From Candidatus Krumholzibacteriota bacterium (GTDB taxonomy: Bacteria > Krumholzibacteriota > Krumholzibacteriia > Krumholzibacteriales > Krumholzibacteriaceae), in assembly GCA_030609325.1 (NCBI GenBank), contig JAUWCL010000016.1, forward strand, positions 1 to 64,000: DNA of 64,000 nt, read 5' to 3'. Made by a program: the position numbers and the translations under genes. The notes under the pieces are model-generated. The model was not told the DNA's origin. It did not search any database and saw only the letters and a list, made by a program, of their open reading frames with translations. Of this stretch, positions 17,926 through 28,037 are shown piece after piece. Position 1 is the first letter of the stretch. Each line of letters begins with the position of its first letter.

Positions 17926-18017
17926 CAAAGACCTCCTCTCTACCTCATGGTAGATACCTCAGCACTCCCTGTCCGGTCAAAGCATAAAAGAACTGGGCAT
18001 ATGGCTGCACAAGCGCT

Positions 18018-18046
18018 AATATACCATACTTCTGATAATTTTTCTA
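18018..18046 (-). promoter_or_regulatory. Promoter of the small secreted protein gene
   Basis: On the minus strand TAGAAA (18046-18041), a 17-base spacer and TATATT (18023-18018). The -10 box has five and the -35 four of six consensus bases, in an AT-rich patch between ispG and the gene. Confidence 0.5.
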
Positions 18047-18086
18047 GATGATTTTACGTGATATACGAGCGGAACGTAAAAATAGT

Positions 18087-19157
18087 TTACGCCTCCCCCA
18101 GAAGGCTCTTGACCTCCTCGAGGAGTGTTTCCAGCGGGTCTACGTCGATCGTACGGACTATCTCGCCCTTCCTGAAGAGGACGGCGCCCTTCTTCGAGCC
18201 GGCGATCCCGATATCGGCCTCACAGGCCTCTCCGGGGCCGTTTACCTCACATCCCATCACAGCGACGCTTATCCCGGCGCCGCAGCCGCTCAGCTCCCTC
18301 TCGAGCCTGCCGGCGATTCCGTCCACGTCGAGACGGGACCTCCCACAGGTCGGGCATGATATGATCCGGGGGAAATCGTCCCTCAGGCCGAGCGAGGAGA
18401 GGAGAGCAGCTGCCACGATGATCTCGTTGACCGGATCTCCCGAAAGGGATACGCGGATCGTATCACCGATCCCCATCGAGAGGAGCTTCGTCAGCGCGAC
18501 GGCCGATCTCGCCGCGCCGCTGAGCGGCGGCCCCGCCTCGGTGACTCCCGCGTGTATCGGGTAATCGCTGCTCCCGGCAAAGAGCGCGTTCGCCTCGACG
18601 GTAACGGCCGGGTCGGAGGACTTCAGGCTGAATATGATATCGGTGAATCCCCACCCTTCGATCATCTCCATGTATCCGGCGGCGCTTTCGCTCAGGGCCC
18701 GGGCCGGTGCGCTGCGGGCGAGCTCCTTCAATCTCTTCTCGAGGCTTCCCGCGTTCACTCCTACCCTCACGGGTATCCCGGCATCTCCGGCCGCCTCGAT
18801 CACCTCCCTCACCCTCTCTTCACTCCCGATGTTCCCGGGGTTGATTCTCAGTCCCGCCGCTCCCGCTCGGGCCGCGCCGACTGCAAGGATGTGGCGGAAG
18901 TGAATATCGGCGACGACCGGTATGCTGCTCTTTTCGAGGATCTCCTGCAGCGACTCGAGGTCACCCTCGTCGCGAATCGCAACGCGCACTATCTGGCAGC
19001 CCGCCCCGGCGAGGGCTTCTATCTCCCCGAGGGCATCCTCCGTACGGGAGGCGGGGCAGGTGCACATCGACTGGATGCTGACGGGCGCACTCCCGCCTAT
19101 CGCGACATCGCCGCAGAAGATCTGTCTCGTCTTTCTTCTCTCCGCCGTTCCGTTCAT
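18087..19157 (-). CDS. ispG: 4-hydroxy-3-methylbut-2-en-1-yl diphosphate synthase
   Basis: 356 residues. IspG turns MEcPP into HMBPP using a [4Fe-4S] cluster. The TIM-barrel half has SIQSMC and VADIHF, and RINPGNIG follows. The C-terminal cluster ligands are in ISCPTCGR and MGCEVNGPGE. The start at 19157 overlaps the selB stop as ATGA; the open frame runs further upstream inside selB without family support. With ispD and ispF it gives three MEP genes in this window, at separate loci. Confidence 0.96.
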   Translation of the reverse strand: MNGTAERRKTRQIFCGDVAIGGSAPVSIQSMCTCPASRTEDALGEIEALAGAGCQIVRVAIRDEGDLESLQEILEKSSIPVVADIHFRHILAVGAARAGAAGLRINPGNIGSEERVREVIEAAGDAGIPVRVGVNAGSLEKRLKELARSAPARALSESAAGYMEMIEGWGFTDIIFSLKSSDPAVTVEANALFAGSSDYPIHAGVTEAGPPLSGAARSAVALTKLLSMGIGDTIRVSLSGDPVNEIIVAAALLSSLGLRDDFPRIISCPTCGRSRLDVDGIAGRLERELSGCGAGISVAVMGCEVNGPGEACEADIGIAGSKKGAVLFRKGEIVRTIDVDPLETLLEEVKSLLGEA

Positions 19158-21067
19158 CCCGTGTCTCCCTTCATGGAAGGGCCCGCGACCCTCGTGTCGC
19201 CTTCGCGCCTCGTGCAGCCGCTGTTGTCGAGATACTCCAGCAGCGGGACAGCATATTTCCTCGACAACCCGAGCTCGTCCTTGAATTCCCCCACGGACAT
19301 CGAGCCCTTCTCCCCGATCATAACAGCCACTCTCGCGGTGACCTCGGAAAGGGCCGGGGCCGAGATCCATCCATCCCCTCCCACACGTACGATCTTCCCG
19401 CTGTCCTGCAGTATGTGGATGCAGTTCATCATCTTTTTCTCGTTGCCCGCCGCTACCGAGAGGAGATCGACCTTCATCGGGAATTTCCAGCCCGCCTCAG
19501 CGACGAACGCATCTAGTCTCTCGACGAGGACCCTCGTCTCGCCGGCGAGCTCCAGCTCATCCGATCCCGCTCTCACCTTCCCGCCCTTGAAAAAGAGTTT
19601 CCCTTCAACCCTCCCCTTCCTGAGCAGATGATCGAAGAGGGGGCGTCCCGAAAGACCTGCCCGCGCACGAAGTTCCTCGCGGTCGATGCCCCATACCAGC
19701 TCGTTCCCGCCGGCGAAATCCTCGAGCACGTCGAGTATCCTTTCCTCATAGCGCCTCGCCGCTCCCGCGTGATAGAACCTCTCGCCGTCCCCGGCCAGGA
19801 CCCCGGACGACTCGATGGCCCGCGCAGTCCCGGCAGCAACCTCCGGGTCTATGCCGTACATCGCAAGCCGGCCAGGTTCGATCCCCGCCGCCCCGGCGCC
19901 CGCCGCGAGCGCGGCGATCATCCGCTCCGGCTCTCCCGAGACCAGCTCCGCGAGCAGCGCGAGCCTGTTCTCCCCGAAACGCTTCGCCTTGGGTGCGGAT
20001 GGATCGAGGATCCGTCCGCCGGCGAGTATCCTCATCGGCGAATATGTCCGCAGCACGAACCGGTCGCCGCCCATCGCCGCGGCCGGGTTCTCGAGCCGAA
20101 GCTGGACCATCCCGCTGTCGCCGGGCCCGAGATGCTCACTGTCGAGCAGCACCGACCGCGCGAGTATCTCGGCGGCGGCGTGATGGAACCTGACCCGCTG
20201 CCTGTTCTTCAGCTTCGAGCCGGGCAGCCTGCTCATCTCTATGCGGACGTCGATCATCGAGGAGACCGGGAGAACGTCCGGCTCGACGAGCTGATTTCCC
20301 GTATGGACATCCTCTACTTTGACGCCGTGCAGCGCCAGCGCGGTGCGCATCCCCGAGGCCGCCTCGTCTATATCATGCTCGAAACTCTGGACTTCCCTCA
20401 CCCTGACCCTTCGTCCCTGCGGCTCGAGCGACAGCTCGTCGCCTGTGCTCACGCGTCCGCTCCATGTCGTCCCGGTCACTATCGTCCCGATGCCGGTTCT
20501 CGTGAAGACCCTGTCGACAGGCATCCTGAAGAATCCGCCGGGCGCTCTTCCCGCAGCTTCGTCGGCTGTGCGGGCAAGCACGGCCCGGAGCTCCTCTATC
20601 CCTTCGCCGGTCACGACCGACGTTCGCACAAAGGGGCTGCCTTCGAGAGGGGTTCCCGCAAGCAGGTCAGCGACCTCGCTCTCGACCACGCCTGCGATAT
20701 CATCGTCGACGAGATCGATCTTGGTCAGGGCGATCACGCCGCTGCGCACGCCGAGGAGCCTCAACACCTCGAAGTGCTCCTCGGTCTGCGGCATCACGCC
20801 TTCGTCAGCGGCCACGGCAATCAGCGCCACATCGACTCCGACCGCGCCGGAAACCATGTTCTTGACGAAGCGCTCGTGGCCGGGCACGTCGACGACACCG
20901 GCCTCGACGCCGGTGCCGAGATCGATCGGAGCGAAGCCGAGAACTATCGATATCCCACGCCTCTTCTCCTCGGACAGACGGTCGGTATCGTGCCCGGTGA
21001 GGGCCTTCACCAGCTCCGTCTTGCCGTGGTCGACATGGCCGGCCGTTCCTATGATCACGTGTTTCAA
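19154..21067 (-). CDS. selB: Selenocysteine-specific translation elongation factor SelB
   Basis: 637 residues. GTPase domain with G1 [24 protein letters not shown] and TKIDLVDDD, then EF-Tu-like beta barrels and C-terminal winged-helix repeats that bind the SECIS RNA hairpin. Its presence means the organism decodes UGA as selenocysteine for some genes. selA, selC and selD are not in the window. It lies between murA and ispG, the latter coupled by an ATGA overlap. Confidence 0.95.
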   Translation of the reverse strand: MKHVIIGTAGHVDHGKTELVKALTGHDTDRLSEEKRRGISIVLGFAPIDLGTGVEAGVVDVPGHERFVKNMVSGAVGVDVALIAVAADEGVMPQTEEHFEVLRLLGVRSGVIALTKIDLVDDDIAGVVESEVADLLAGTPLEGSPFVRTSVVTGEGIEELRAVLARTADEAAGRAPGGFFRMPVDRVFTRTGIGTIVTGTTWSGRVSTGDELSLEPQGRRVRVREVQSFEHDIDEAASGMRTALALHGVKVEDVHTGNQLVEPDVLPVSSMIDVRIEMSRLPGSKLKNRQRVRFHHAAAEILARSVLLDSEHLGPGDSGMVQLRLENPAAAMGGDRFVLRTYSPMRILAGGRILDPSAPKAKRFGENRLALLAELVSGEPERMIAALAAGAGAAGIEPGRLAMYGIDPEVAAGTARAIESSGVLAGDGERFYHAGAARRYEERILDVLEDFAGGNELVWGIDREELRARAGLSGRPLFDHLLRKGRVEGKLFFKGGKVRAGSDELELAGETRVLVERLDAFVAEAGWKFPMKVDLLSVAAGNEKKMMNCIHILQDSGKIVRVGGDGWISAPALSEVTARVAVMIGEKGSMSVGEFKDELGLSRKYAVPLLEYLDNSGCTRREGDTRVAGPSMKGDTG

Positions 21068-21092
21068 AAAGAGGCTCCCCTGCAGGGGTCGG

Positions 21093-22346
21093 TCAGTCCG
21101 TTACTCTCTCTATCTCCACGCCGAGCGCGCGGAACTTGTTCTCGATATCCTCGTATCCCCGTTCGATATGATAGATCCTCAGGATCTTCGTCGCGCCCTC
21201 CGCGACGAGACCGGCGAGCAGGAGCGCCGAGCTCGCCCTGATATCGGTGGCCATCACCGGCGCGCCCTCGAGCCGCTCCACACCGGAGACTACGGCTACG
21301 CTGCCGTCGAGCGTCACCCTGGCGCCGAAGCGTCTCAGCTCGGGGACGTGCGTGAACCTGTCGGGGTAGACGTGCTCGACGATCGTGCTCGCCCCGTCGG
21401 CAATGCAGAGGACCGCCATCATCTGCGCCTGCATGTCTGTCGGGAAGGCGGGATAGTATCCAGTTTCTATGTCCACAGGAGATATCTTCCCCGGGCCGAC
21501 GACCCTCATTGTGTTCTCCTTCACGCTCACCTCCGCGCCGCACGCCTCGAGCTTATCGATCACGGCGTGCATCTGGCCGGGCCTGCAGTTCTCGATCGTC
21601 ACGTCGCCCCCGGTTATCAGAGCCGCGGCTGCGTAGGTGCCCGCCTCGATCCTGTCGGGTATTACGGTGTGCCTGAACGGCTCGATCGATTCGCGTCCCT
21701 GTATGTGGATCATCGAGGTACCGGCCCCCTCGATCTCGACACCGGCGCACCTGAGCGCCCCGGCGAGCGCCGATATCTCGGGTTCGCTCGCGGCGTTCTC
21801 GATCACCGTCTCGCCGTTGGCGAGCGAGGCGGCAAGCATCAAGTTCACGGTGGCACCGACGCTCGGCACGGTAAGTATCACCTCGCCGCCCCTGAGCCTG
21901 TCGGCCTTCGCATCGATATACCCGTGGTCTATCTTCATATCCGCGCCGAGTGCCATCATCCCCTTGAGGTGGAGATCGACCGGCCTCGGTCCCCAGGCGC
22001 ATCCGCCGGGCATCGAGACCCTCGCCCTCCCGAATCTCGCGAGAAGGGGCCCGAGCACGTAGATCGACGCGCGCATCGTCCGGACGAGATCGTATGGCGC
22101 CTCGAAGGAGGTCACCTCGGTCGCATCGATCGAGAGAACGCCATCCTCGAGACCGGACGGGATGCCGAGCACCTCGAGGACCTTCATCATCGTCCTCGTG
22201 TCGCGCAGGTCGGGGACATTGTCGAGGACGCAGCGCCCGCCGGTGAGGATCGTCGCAGCCATCAGAGGCAGCATGGCGTTCTTCGCCCCGCTTATCTTCA
22301 CGTTTCCCTCGAGCCTGCACGGCCCCCTGACCATGAAACTGTCCAT
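21093..22346 (-). CDS. murA: UDP-N-acetylglucosamine 1-carboxyvinyltransferase
   Basis: 417 residues of the enolpyruvyl transferase that starts peptidoglycan precursor synthesis. The N-terminus carries [15 protein letters not shown] and the active-site Cys is Cys116 in [16 protein letters not shown], so the enzyme should be fosfomycin-sensitive rather than the Asp variant. The ATG overlaps the prmC stop as TGATG. Confidence 0.97.
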   Translation of the reverse strand: MDSFMVRGPCRLEGNVKISGAKNAMLPLMAATILTGGRCVLDNVPDLRDTRTMMKVLEVLGIPSGLEDGVLSIDATEVTSFEAPYDLVRTMRASIYVLGPLLARFGRARVSMPGGCAWGPRPVDLHLKGMMALGADMKIDHGYIDAKADRLRGGEVILTVPSVGATVNLMLAASLANGETVIENAASEPEISALAGALRCAGVEIEGAGTSMIHIQGRESIEPFRHTVIPDRIEAGTYAAAALITGGDVTIENCRPGQMHAVIDKLEACGAEVSVKENTMRVVGPGKISPVDIETGYYPAFPTDMQAQMMAVLCIADGASTIVEHVYPDRFTHVPELRRFGARVTLDGSVAVVSGVERLEGAPVMATDIRASSALLLAGLVAEGATKILRIYHIERGYEDIENKFRALGVEIERVTD

Positions 22347-23224
22347 CAGTCTCCTCCTGCTCCTTCCGGCCGCTTTCCGGCGACCATTCTCTCGAGACCG
22401 TTATAGTCCTTTCTCATCTCGACATCGAGATAGCCGGCTTCGGTCAGTATCTCCGAGACCGCGTCACCCTGCCCTTGCCCGATCTCCACGGCGAGAGCCC
22501 CGCCGGGTCCGAGCAGCCGGCAGCCCGCCTCGGCGATCACCGGATAGAAGCACAACCCGTCCTCCCCGCCGTCGAGCGCCGTACGGCTCTCCCAGGAAGA
22601 GACTTCCTCCTGGAGACCGTCTATCCCGGCGGCCGGTATGTACGGCGGATTCGACACGACGAGATCGAACGTTCCCTCTTCGGCAAATTCTCCGAAACCG
22701 CCGGCGGTGAGGATCTCTATCCGGTCCGGGACGCCGAGCGCCTCGATGTTGGCAGCGGCAAGCGCCGCCGCTTCGGGGGATATATCGAAGGCGATCCCCG
22801 TCCACCGCCGGTTTGCCGCGGCCAGGGCGCCGGCAATCACGCCGGATCCCGTGCCGAACTCTATAAATCTTACGCTGTCGCGTCCGCGCATCAGCTCCTC
22901 GGCCAGTTCGACGAGAAGCTCCGTCTCGGGCCGCGGTATGAATACATTTTCCTCGATCCTGAAGCTGAGCGAGCGGAACTCGACCTCTCCGAGGATATAC
23001 TGCAGGGGTATGCGCCTTGCCCTCTTCCTGAGGTCGCCCCGGTACTCGCCGAGGACCGGCTCGCCGAGAGTCTCCTCGAATCTCAGGTAGAGATCGAGCC
23101 TCGTGCACCCGAGGGCCTTCGCGAGAAGGTGCTCGGCACTGAGCCTCGGAGACTCGACCCCGTGTTTCTCGAGGTACCCTTCCGACATCCTGACTGCTTC
23201 GATCACGGTCGGTGCGCGGTTCAT
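22346..23224 (-). CDS. prmC: Peptide chain release factor N5-glutamine methyltransferase
   Basis: 292 residues. PrmC methylates the GGQ glutamine of release factors. The SAM-binding motif region is [14 protein letters not shown] and the catalytic motif is SNPPYIP. It lies immediately downstream of its substrate gene prfA (4-base gap), the classic arrangement. Confidence 0.96.
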   Translation of the reverse strand: MNRAPTVIEAVRMSEGYLEKHGVESPRLSAEHLLAKALGCTRLDLYLRFEETLGEPVLGEYRGDLRKRARRIPLQYILGEVEFRSLSFRIEENVFIPRPETELLVELAEELMRGRDSVRFIEFGTGSGVIAGALAAANRRWTGIAFDISPEAAALAAANIEALGVPDRIEILTAGGFGEFAEEGTFDLVVSNPPYIPAAGIDGLQEEVSSWESRTALDGGEDGLCFYPVIAEAGCRLLGPGGALAVEIGQGQGDAVSEILTEAGYLDVEMRKDYNGLERMVAGKRPEGAGGD

Positions 23225-23228
23225 ACGA

Positions 23229-24326
23229 TCAACCTTCCGCTGCGGATCCGCTTTCCATCTCCCTGGCGAGAAGCTCCTCGCGATGCGCCACGGCGAGTTT
23301 TTCTACGATTCCGTCGAGATCCCCGTCGAGTATGCCGCCGAGGTTGTGCACCGTCAGCCGGATCCTGTGATCTGTGACCCTCCCCTGGGGAAAGTTGTAC
23401 GTCCTGATCTTGGCGCTGCGGTCGCCCGAGCCGACCATGCTCCGCCGCCGGGCGGCGATCTCGTCCTCCTGCTCGCTGCGTGCCTTCTCGAGCAGGCGGG
23501 ACCTGAGCACCTTGAGCGCCTTCGCCTTGTTCTTGTGCTGGGATTTCTCGTCCTGGCAAGTGACGACGAGTCCGGTGGGGATATGTGTTATGCGAACGGC
23601 CGAGTCGGTAGTGTTTACGCTCTGCCCGCCCGGCCCGCTCGATTTGTAGACGTCTATCTTCAGATCCTTCGCCTCGATATCGATGTCGACCTCTTCGGCC
23701 TCGGGAAGCACCGCCACCGAGACTGCAGAGGTATGTATCCTGCCCCCCGACTCGGTGACCGGGACCCTCTGAACCCTGTGCACGCCGCTCTCGAACTTCA
23801 GTTTCCCGTACGCGTTTTCGCCCGTTATGAGAAAGATGATCTCCTTGCAGCCGCCCTTCTCGGTCGGGTTGCCGCTCAGGATTTCGACCTTCCACTTCTG
23901 CCCCTCGGCGTACAGCCTGTACATCCGGGCGAGGTCGGCCGCGAAGAGGGCCGCCTCGTCTCCTCCCGTTCCTGCCCTGATCTCGAATACTGTGTTGCGC
24001 GAATCGTCAGGGTCGCTCGGAATCAGGAGGAGCTTGATCCTCTCCTCGAGCTCGTCCATCCGGGGCCTTATCTCCTCGAGCTCCGCCTTCGCCAGCTCTA
24101 CGAGCTCCACGTCGTCCGAGGACCCGGCAACCTCGTCGTCGTCCCTTGCCCTCGCGTCGAGCTCGAGCCATTCGCGCATCGCCGTGACGGCGGCGCCGAG
24201 TTCGCTCCGCTCGCGACCCAGCTCCCTGTACTTCCTCTGGTCCCTGATGTTCTCCGGCTTCCCCAGCTCCTCGGCGAGATGGTCGTAGCGGGCCAGGACC
24301 TTTTCGTATCTCTCGTTGCTGTTCAT
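23229..24326 (-). CDS. prfA: Peptide chain release factor 1
   Basis: 365 residues. RF1 releases peptides at UAA and UAG. The GGQ motif is in [16 protein letters not shown], near residue 230, and the C-terminal helix carries the EELLAREME end. It lies in the order rpmE, DUF1385 remnant, prfA, prmC seen in many bacteria. Confidence 0.97.
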   Translation of the reverse strand: MNSNERYEKVLARYDHLAEELGKPENIRDQRKYRELGRERSELGAAVTAMREWLELDARARDDDEVAGSSDDVELVELAKAELEEIRPRMDELEERIKLLLIPSDPDDSRNTVFEIRAGTGGDEAALFAADLARMYRLYAEGQKWKVEILSGNPTEKGGCKEIIFLITGENAYGKLKFESGVHRVQRVPVTESGGRIHTSAVSVAVLPEAEEVDIDIEAKDLKIDVYKSSGPGGQSVNTTDSAVRITHIPTGLVVTCQDEKSQHKNKAKALKVLRSRLLEKARSEQEDEIAARRRSMVGSGDRSAKIRTYNFPQGRVTDHRIRLTVHNLGGILDGDLDGIVEKLAVAHREELLAREMESGSAAEG

Positions 24327-24401
24327 TCCGGTCCTCCGGCGGAAAGTCTGCGGCGGAAACGGGAAACTTTCCGTTCCGGGCAGCGGTTCCCGCGAAAAAC
24401 A

Positions 24402-24731
24402 CTAATCTATAAACTGTCTGGATTCCAGCAAATTGTCCGCCAAGCTGGCGTTCGGTGCAGCTATGGCCACTTCGAGCTTGTTGGCGGACGGCTCTCTAGT
24501 CGTGAGCCTATGCATCATGAGCCCGGGCCGGTAGACGAATCCGAAATACTTCCAGGCGGCCGGCTTCGAGGGTGCCTTGAGCACCTCGTAAGACAGCCCC
24601 CCGATCAGGGGGATCATGACGAGCAGGAAGGAGGTGCTGCGCCTGGGGTGAAGCCTCGGATGCCTCATCGCGCTCTCGATCACGGCCTGACCACCGACCT
24701 GGAGACGTTTTCCGGCACCGCAGTCGGGCAT
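24402..24731 (-). CDS. Internally deleted DUF1385 family protein
   Basis: 109 residues. The start VGGQAVIES (12-20) and the end LHPRRSTSFLL ... LSYEVLK ... GLMMHRLTTREPSANKLEVAIAA match the two ends of DUF1385 membrane proteins, which as I recall are about 300 residues. The whole middle, including the transmembrane section and the His-rich YHGAEHK segment, is absent in frame. A second gap falls between FLLVMI and PLIGGLSYE. The conserved Cys of HPRCGTSFLL is Arg here. The slot between rpmE and prfA is the usual DUF1385 position, so this is the resident gene, reduced. It may be a decaying gene or a shortened functional form. Confidence 0.75.
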   Translation of the reverse strand: MPDCGAGKRLQVGGQAVIESAMRHPRLHPRRSTSFLLVMIPLIGGLSYEVLKAPSKPAAWKYFGFVYRPGLMMHRLTTREPSANKLEVAIAAPNASLADNLLESRQFID

Positions 24732-24773
24732 CTTTCCCTCTGTCCTGATCGAAGACCCGGGAGGCGGGAGCTG

Positions 24774-25001
24774 CTATTTGCCCTGCTCGGTGGCTTTCTT
24801 CCGATAATCGCCGTACTTGCGCTGGAATCTCTCGACGCGTCCCGCCGTATCGATCAGCTTCTGCTTTCCGGTAAAAAACGGGTGGCACTGCGAGCAGATC
24901 TCGACGTGGATATCTTCCTGCGTGGAACGCGTCTCTATCACGTTGCCGCACAGGCAGGTTATCGTGGTCGTCCTGTACTCGGGGTGGATTTCCTTCTTCA
25001 T
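24774..25001 (-). CDS. rpmE: 50S ribosomal protein L31, zinc-binding form
   Basis: 75 residues. Zinc ligands Cys16, Cys18, Cys36 and Cys39 (CLCG and [13 protein letters not shown]) mark the zinc-bound type of L31. It follows rho by 116 bases, the usual rho-rpmE pairing. The gap holds a small CCGGC/GCCGG hairpin and an AT-rich patch that might be a second promoter. Confidence 0.97.
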   Translation of the reverse strand: MKKEIHPEYRTTTITCLCGNVIETRSTQEDIHVEICSQCHPFFTGKQKLIDTAGRVERFQRKYGDYRKKATEQGK

Positions 25002-25117
25002 CTCATTATCTCCGGTATTATCCCTGTCTCACTTCCACATATCCGGCAACAGCCGGGGAATAGACAACTTAATAACGCGCCCCGGCAAATTCAAATATAT
25101 TTTTCAGGTCTCCGCCA

Positions 25118-26365
25118 CTACACGTTCATCGATGAGAGGAACTTCGAGTTCGACTTCGTCCTCAACATCTTCTCGAGCAGGAACTCCATCGCCTCGACGC
25201 ACGATTTGTCGCTGAGGAACTTGCGGAGGATGTAGACCTTGCTCAGCACCTTCTCGTCGAGGAGGAGTTCTTCCTTCCTTGTTCCTGAGCGGAAGATGTC
25301 GATCGCCGGCCATACCCTCTTGTCGGCGAGCCTGCGGTCGAGGACTATCTCGAGGTTGCCCGTTCCCTTGAACTCCTCGAAGATCACCTCGTCCATCCGG
25401 CTTCCCGTCTCGATAAGCGCCGTGGCGATGATCGTCAGGCTCCCCTGCTCCTCGGTGTTACGGGCCGCTCCGAAGAAGCGTTTCGGCCTCTGGAGCGCGT
25501 TCGAGTCTACGCCTCCCGAAAGGATCTTGCCCGAATGGGGGACGACAGAGTTGTGCGCCCTGGCGAGCCTCGTTATCGAATCGAGCAGGATCACGACGTT
25601 CTTGCCGTGCTCGACGAGGCGCTTCGCCTTCTGTATTACCATGTCGGCGACGTGAACGTGCCTGTCCGCCGGCTCGTCGAAGGTCGAACTGATGACCTCG
25701 CCGTGCACCGAGCGCTGCATATCGGTGACCTCTTCGGGGCGCTCGTCTATCAGGAGGACTATCAGCACTATTTCAGGATGATTTGCCGTTATCGAGTTGG
25801 CTATCTTCTGCAGGAGGATGGTCTTTCCCGTTCTCGGGGGAGCGACGATCAGGGCCCTCTGTCCCTTGCCGATCGGGGTGAGCAGGTTCATCAGCCTCGT
25901 CGACATGTCCTCCGGCTCGTGCTCGAGATCTATCATATCGAGGGGATAGAGAGGCGTGAGGTTGTCGAAGAGCGTCTTCTTCTTCGCTTCCTCCGGATTC
26001 TCCCCGTTTACCGCCTCGACCTTGAGCAGGGCGAAATATCTCTCCGAATCCTTCGGCGAGCGCACCTGCCCCGAGACGGTGTCTCCCGTGCGGAGGGAAA
26101 ACTTCTTGATCTGAGACGGCGACACGTAGATATCGTCCGGCCCGGGAAGGTAGTTGTAATCGGGCGACCTGAGAAATCCGTAACCTTCCGGCAGCACCTG
26201 AAGAACGCCCTCGTTGAATATGAAACCGTTCTGCTTGGCCTGCTCCTCGAGGATCCTGAATATCAGCTCCTGCTTCCTGAGGCTGCTCGCCTCGCTGATC
26301 TTCAGGTCGCCGGCCAGACCCATCAGCTCATCGATCTTCTTGCTTTTCAACTCTGCTATTTCCAT
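25118..26365 (-). CDS. rho: Transcription termination factor Rho
   Basis: 415 residues, normal length. The N-terminal Rho_N helix bundle ([18 protein letters not shown]) is followed by the RNA-binding cold-shock fold ([18 protein letters not shown]) and the RecA-type ATPase with Walker [13 protein letters not shown]. The C-terminal Q/R-loop region is complete. A strong promoter lies about 270 bases upstream, giving a long leader of the kind used for Rho autoregulation. Confidence 0.98.
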   Translation of the reverse strand: MEIAELKSKKIDELMGLAGDLKISEASSLRKQELIFRILEEQAKQNGFIFNEGVLQVLPEGYGFLRSPDYNYLPGPDDIYVSPSQIKKFSLRTGDTVSGQVRSPKDSERYFALLKVEAVNGENPEEAKKKTLFDNLTPLYPLDMIDLEHEPEDMSTRLMNLLTPIGKGQRALIVAPPRTGKTILLQKIANSITANHPEIVLIVLLIDERPEEVTDMQRSVHGEVISSTFDEPADRHVHVADMVIQKAKRLVEHGKNVVILLDSITRLARAHNSVVPHSGKILSGGVDSNALQRPKRFFGAARNTEEQGSLTIIATALIETGSRMDEVIFEEFKGTGNLEIVLDRRLADKRVWPAIDIFRSGTRKEELLLDEKVLSKVYILRKFLSDKSCVEAMEFLLEKMLRTKSNSKFLSSMNV

Positions 26366-26474
26366 AAAATATGACCTCTTTGCTGTGACCCCTCACCACC
26401 GCCGGGCGCCGCCCTGCGGCTTCGCACATTCTTCCTTTCTTTCCTGAAAATCGGGATTTATCGAAACCGTCGAT

Positions 26475-26489
26475 ATCAACAGTGTTGAT
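26475..26489. repeat. Perfect short palindrome in the rho leader
   Basis: ATCAACA, one G, then TGTTGAT. The arms are perfect over 7 bases. It lies within the leader of rho, some 110 bases before the start codon, and could be an operator or an RNA hairpin. No regulator is known from the sequence. Confidence 0.4.
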
Positions 26490-26642
26490 CCAGGTCTCCG
26501 TCGATGTCGGTGGATTCCATCATGCTCGAATATGATATTCGGTATAAATCACCAGGGTTTATGCGAGGACCCGTTACCGGGAAAAACCTCCATCTTTTCG
26601 GGAGAACAAGGGGCAACGAAGAAATAAACCCTTACTTCATCA

Positions 26643-26671
26643 ATAATATTCGAGATTCCTCCTCGTGTCAA
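26643..26671 (-). promoter_or_regulatory. Strong sigma-70-type promoter of the rho operon
   Basis: On the minus strand TTGACA (26671-26666), a 17-base spacer and TATTAT (26648-26643): a perfect -35 and a five-of-six -10. Start of transcription is expected near 26636, about 270 bases before the rho ATG. It would drive rho, rpmE and probably the genes down to ispG. Confidence 0.75.
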
Positions 26672-26721
26672 GACAAATGGAGATTCGTGCGGAGAGAACA
26701 CTGGCGGGTCGGGCGCGCGTC

Positions 26722-26744
26722 GGGGGCGCGTATCCGGCGCCCCC
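26722..26744 (-). terminator. GC-rich hairpin after the TPR lipoprotein gene
   Basis: Perfect 8-base arms GGGGGCGC and GCGCCCCC around a 7-base loop, 13 bases after the stop codon of the lipoprotein gene. There is no T tract after it on the minus strand, so a classical intrinsic terminator is not proven. Confidence 0.4.
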
Positions 26745-26757
26745 CGCGATAGTCCTC

Positions 26758-27810
26758 TCAGCCTCCCATCAACTCCTGATATTTCCTGGCCGCCCCCTCG
26801 GCCTTGATCTTCATGCCCTTCTTGCTGAAGGAGAGACTCAGGATCTGCCAGCCCCTCGCGTCATCGGGGAATTTCTCCGTGTAGATCTGGCCCTGCATGA
26901 TCGCCTCGTCCCAGAACTCGCCCGAATAGTACGCGAGAAGAAGGCTGTAATGCGCCGCCTTGTTCTCCGGTTCAATTATCAGCGCGCTCTGGAAAGCGTC
27001 GGCGGAGAGCAGGAACTTGTCGAGCCTCAGATAGCAGACTCCCATGTTGTAGTAGAGATCGAAGCTCTCTGTCTCGGTCTGACGGCGGCCGTCGACTGCC
27101 ATCTGGAAGAACTTCACCGCTTCTTCCCACTCTTCCTTGACGAGGTAGCCGTTGCCGACATCCTCGACGACCTCGGCGTTGACCGGATCGTCCCTCATCA
27201 GCCTCTCGAAGATCTCGTAGGCCCTTTCCTTCTCGCCCTTGACGATCAGGACACGGCCGGCGAGCTCGAGGACCTTGCCGTAATCCTGGTCCTCTTCAGT
27301 TATCAGCGTCATCAGGGTGTCGGCGACCACGAACGACTTCTCCCAGTAGGTCGAATCCTCGTCCGCGAGGCGCCTGTACGACCTGGCGAGGTTGAGCCAT
27401 CCGTTGATCTGCCTCGGATCGGCCATGACAGCCTCCTCGAACTCGACGGCGGCCCCCTCGATGTTGTCGCCCTGGAATTCGGCGATGCCGGCGTTGAAAT
27501 GGCGCGCCCAGTTCGACTTGATATTGTCTTCGGCGAGCTTCGTCTTGTTGAGATCGTACATGGAGGCCTTCATGAAATTCTCGTACGAGAGCGCCATCTC
27601 TTCCGTGTAGGAGTAGGCAATGCCGAGCTGCAAATACGCCTCTGCGTCAGTCGGATTCTTCTCGAGACCGAGCTTGGCCTGCGCGATGGCTTCTTCGTAA
27701 TTGCCGGTCTGGTTATGAAGCATCGCGCTCGTCGTCTCGACGCTCTTGCACGCAAAAACGGTCGCGAGAGCGACGACGAGGAGCATAAGTAACACATGCT
27801 TCCTGTTCAT
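26758..27810 (-). CDS. TPR repeat lipoprotein
   Basis: 350 residues from ATG 27810, which lies downstream of AGGAGG. The start has a lipoprotein signal peptide with lipobox around VFAC, so Cys21 should be lipidated. The rest is about eight TPR-like helical pairs (for example NYEEAIAQAKLGLEKNPTDAEAY in pattern). It is probably an envelope scaffold protein. The open frame runs upstream to 27879 but that part is before the signal peptide. It has its own promoter after priA. Confidence 0.85.
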   Translation of the reverse strand: MNRKHVLLMLLVVALATVFACKSVETTSAMLHNQTGNYEEAIAQAKLGLEKNPTDAEAYLQLGIAYSYTEEMALSYENFMKASMYDLNKTKLAEDNIKSNWARHFNAGIAEFQGDNIEGAAVEFEEAVMADPRQINGWLNLARSYRRLADEDSTYWEKSFVVADTLMTLITEEDQDYGKVLELAGRVLIVKGEKERAYEIFERLMRDDPVNAEVVEDVGNGYLVKEEWEEAVKFFQMAVDGRRQTETESFDLYYNMGVCYLRLDKFLLSADAFQSALIIEPENKAAHYSLLLAYYSGEFWDEAIMQGQIYTEKFPDDARGWQILSLSFSKKGMKIKAEGAARKYQELMGG

Positions 27811-27988
27811 GGGCGAACAAACCTCCTTCGAAACCTCGGGTCCTGTCTTCCGATCTCTCCTTGTCACGATACAAACCATCAGCGAGGGTTCTTATCCGCG
27901 TTTCCGCTGTGAGCCCGGGGAATCCTCCCGACATCGATTAGTCTGGACGGGAAATGGAAGTATCGTGGAAACTTCTCTTTGCACTGGA

Positions 27989-28017
27989 AAACTAGCAACC
28001 GGCGGCCGCCCTGTCAA
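27989..28017 (-). promoter_or_regulatory. Promoter of the TPR lipoprotein gene
   Basis: On the minus strand TTGACA (28017-28012), a 17-base spacer and TAGTTT (27994-27989). The -35 is perfect, the -10 four of six. It gives a leader of about 170 bases. Confidence 0.55.
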
Positions 28018-28037
28018 GCGGAAAACCCCCTGCGGCA

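Larger units (their letters stand above)
26366..26757 (-). other. rho leader and promoter region without genes
   Basis: 392 bases between rho and the TPR lipoprotein gene. It contains the rho promoter (26643-26671), a long untranslated leader with an odd 7+1+7 palindrome (26475-26489) and a C/G-rich hairpin after the lipoprotein stop (26722-26744). No open frame here looks protein coding. Confidence 0.6.

Noticed and set aside
19158-19370. N-terminal extension of ispG to 19370
   Set aside because: It lies inside selB and precedes the conserved IspG start; ATGA overlap with selB supports 19157.
20319-25235. Very long plus-strand open frames (695 and 710 codons) opposite selB, murA, prmC, prfA and rpmE
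   Set aside because: They run antisense to genes with complete conserved motifs, cross several gene boundaries and give Arg/Pro/Ala-rich nonsense; they are an effect of high GC.
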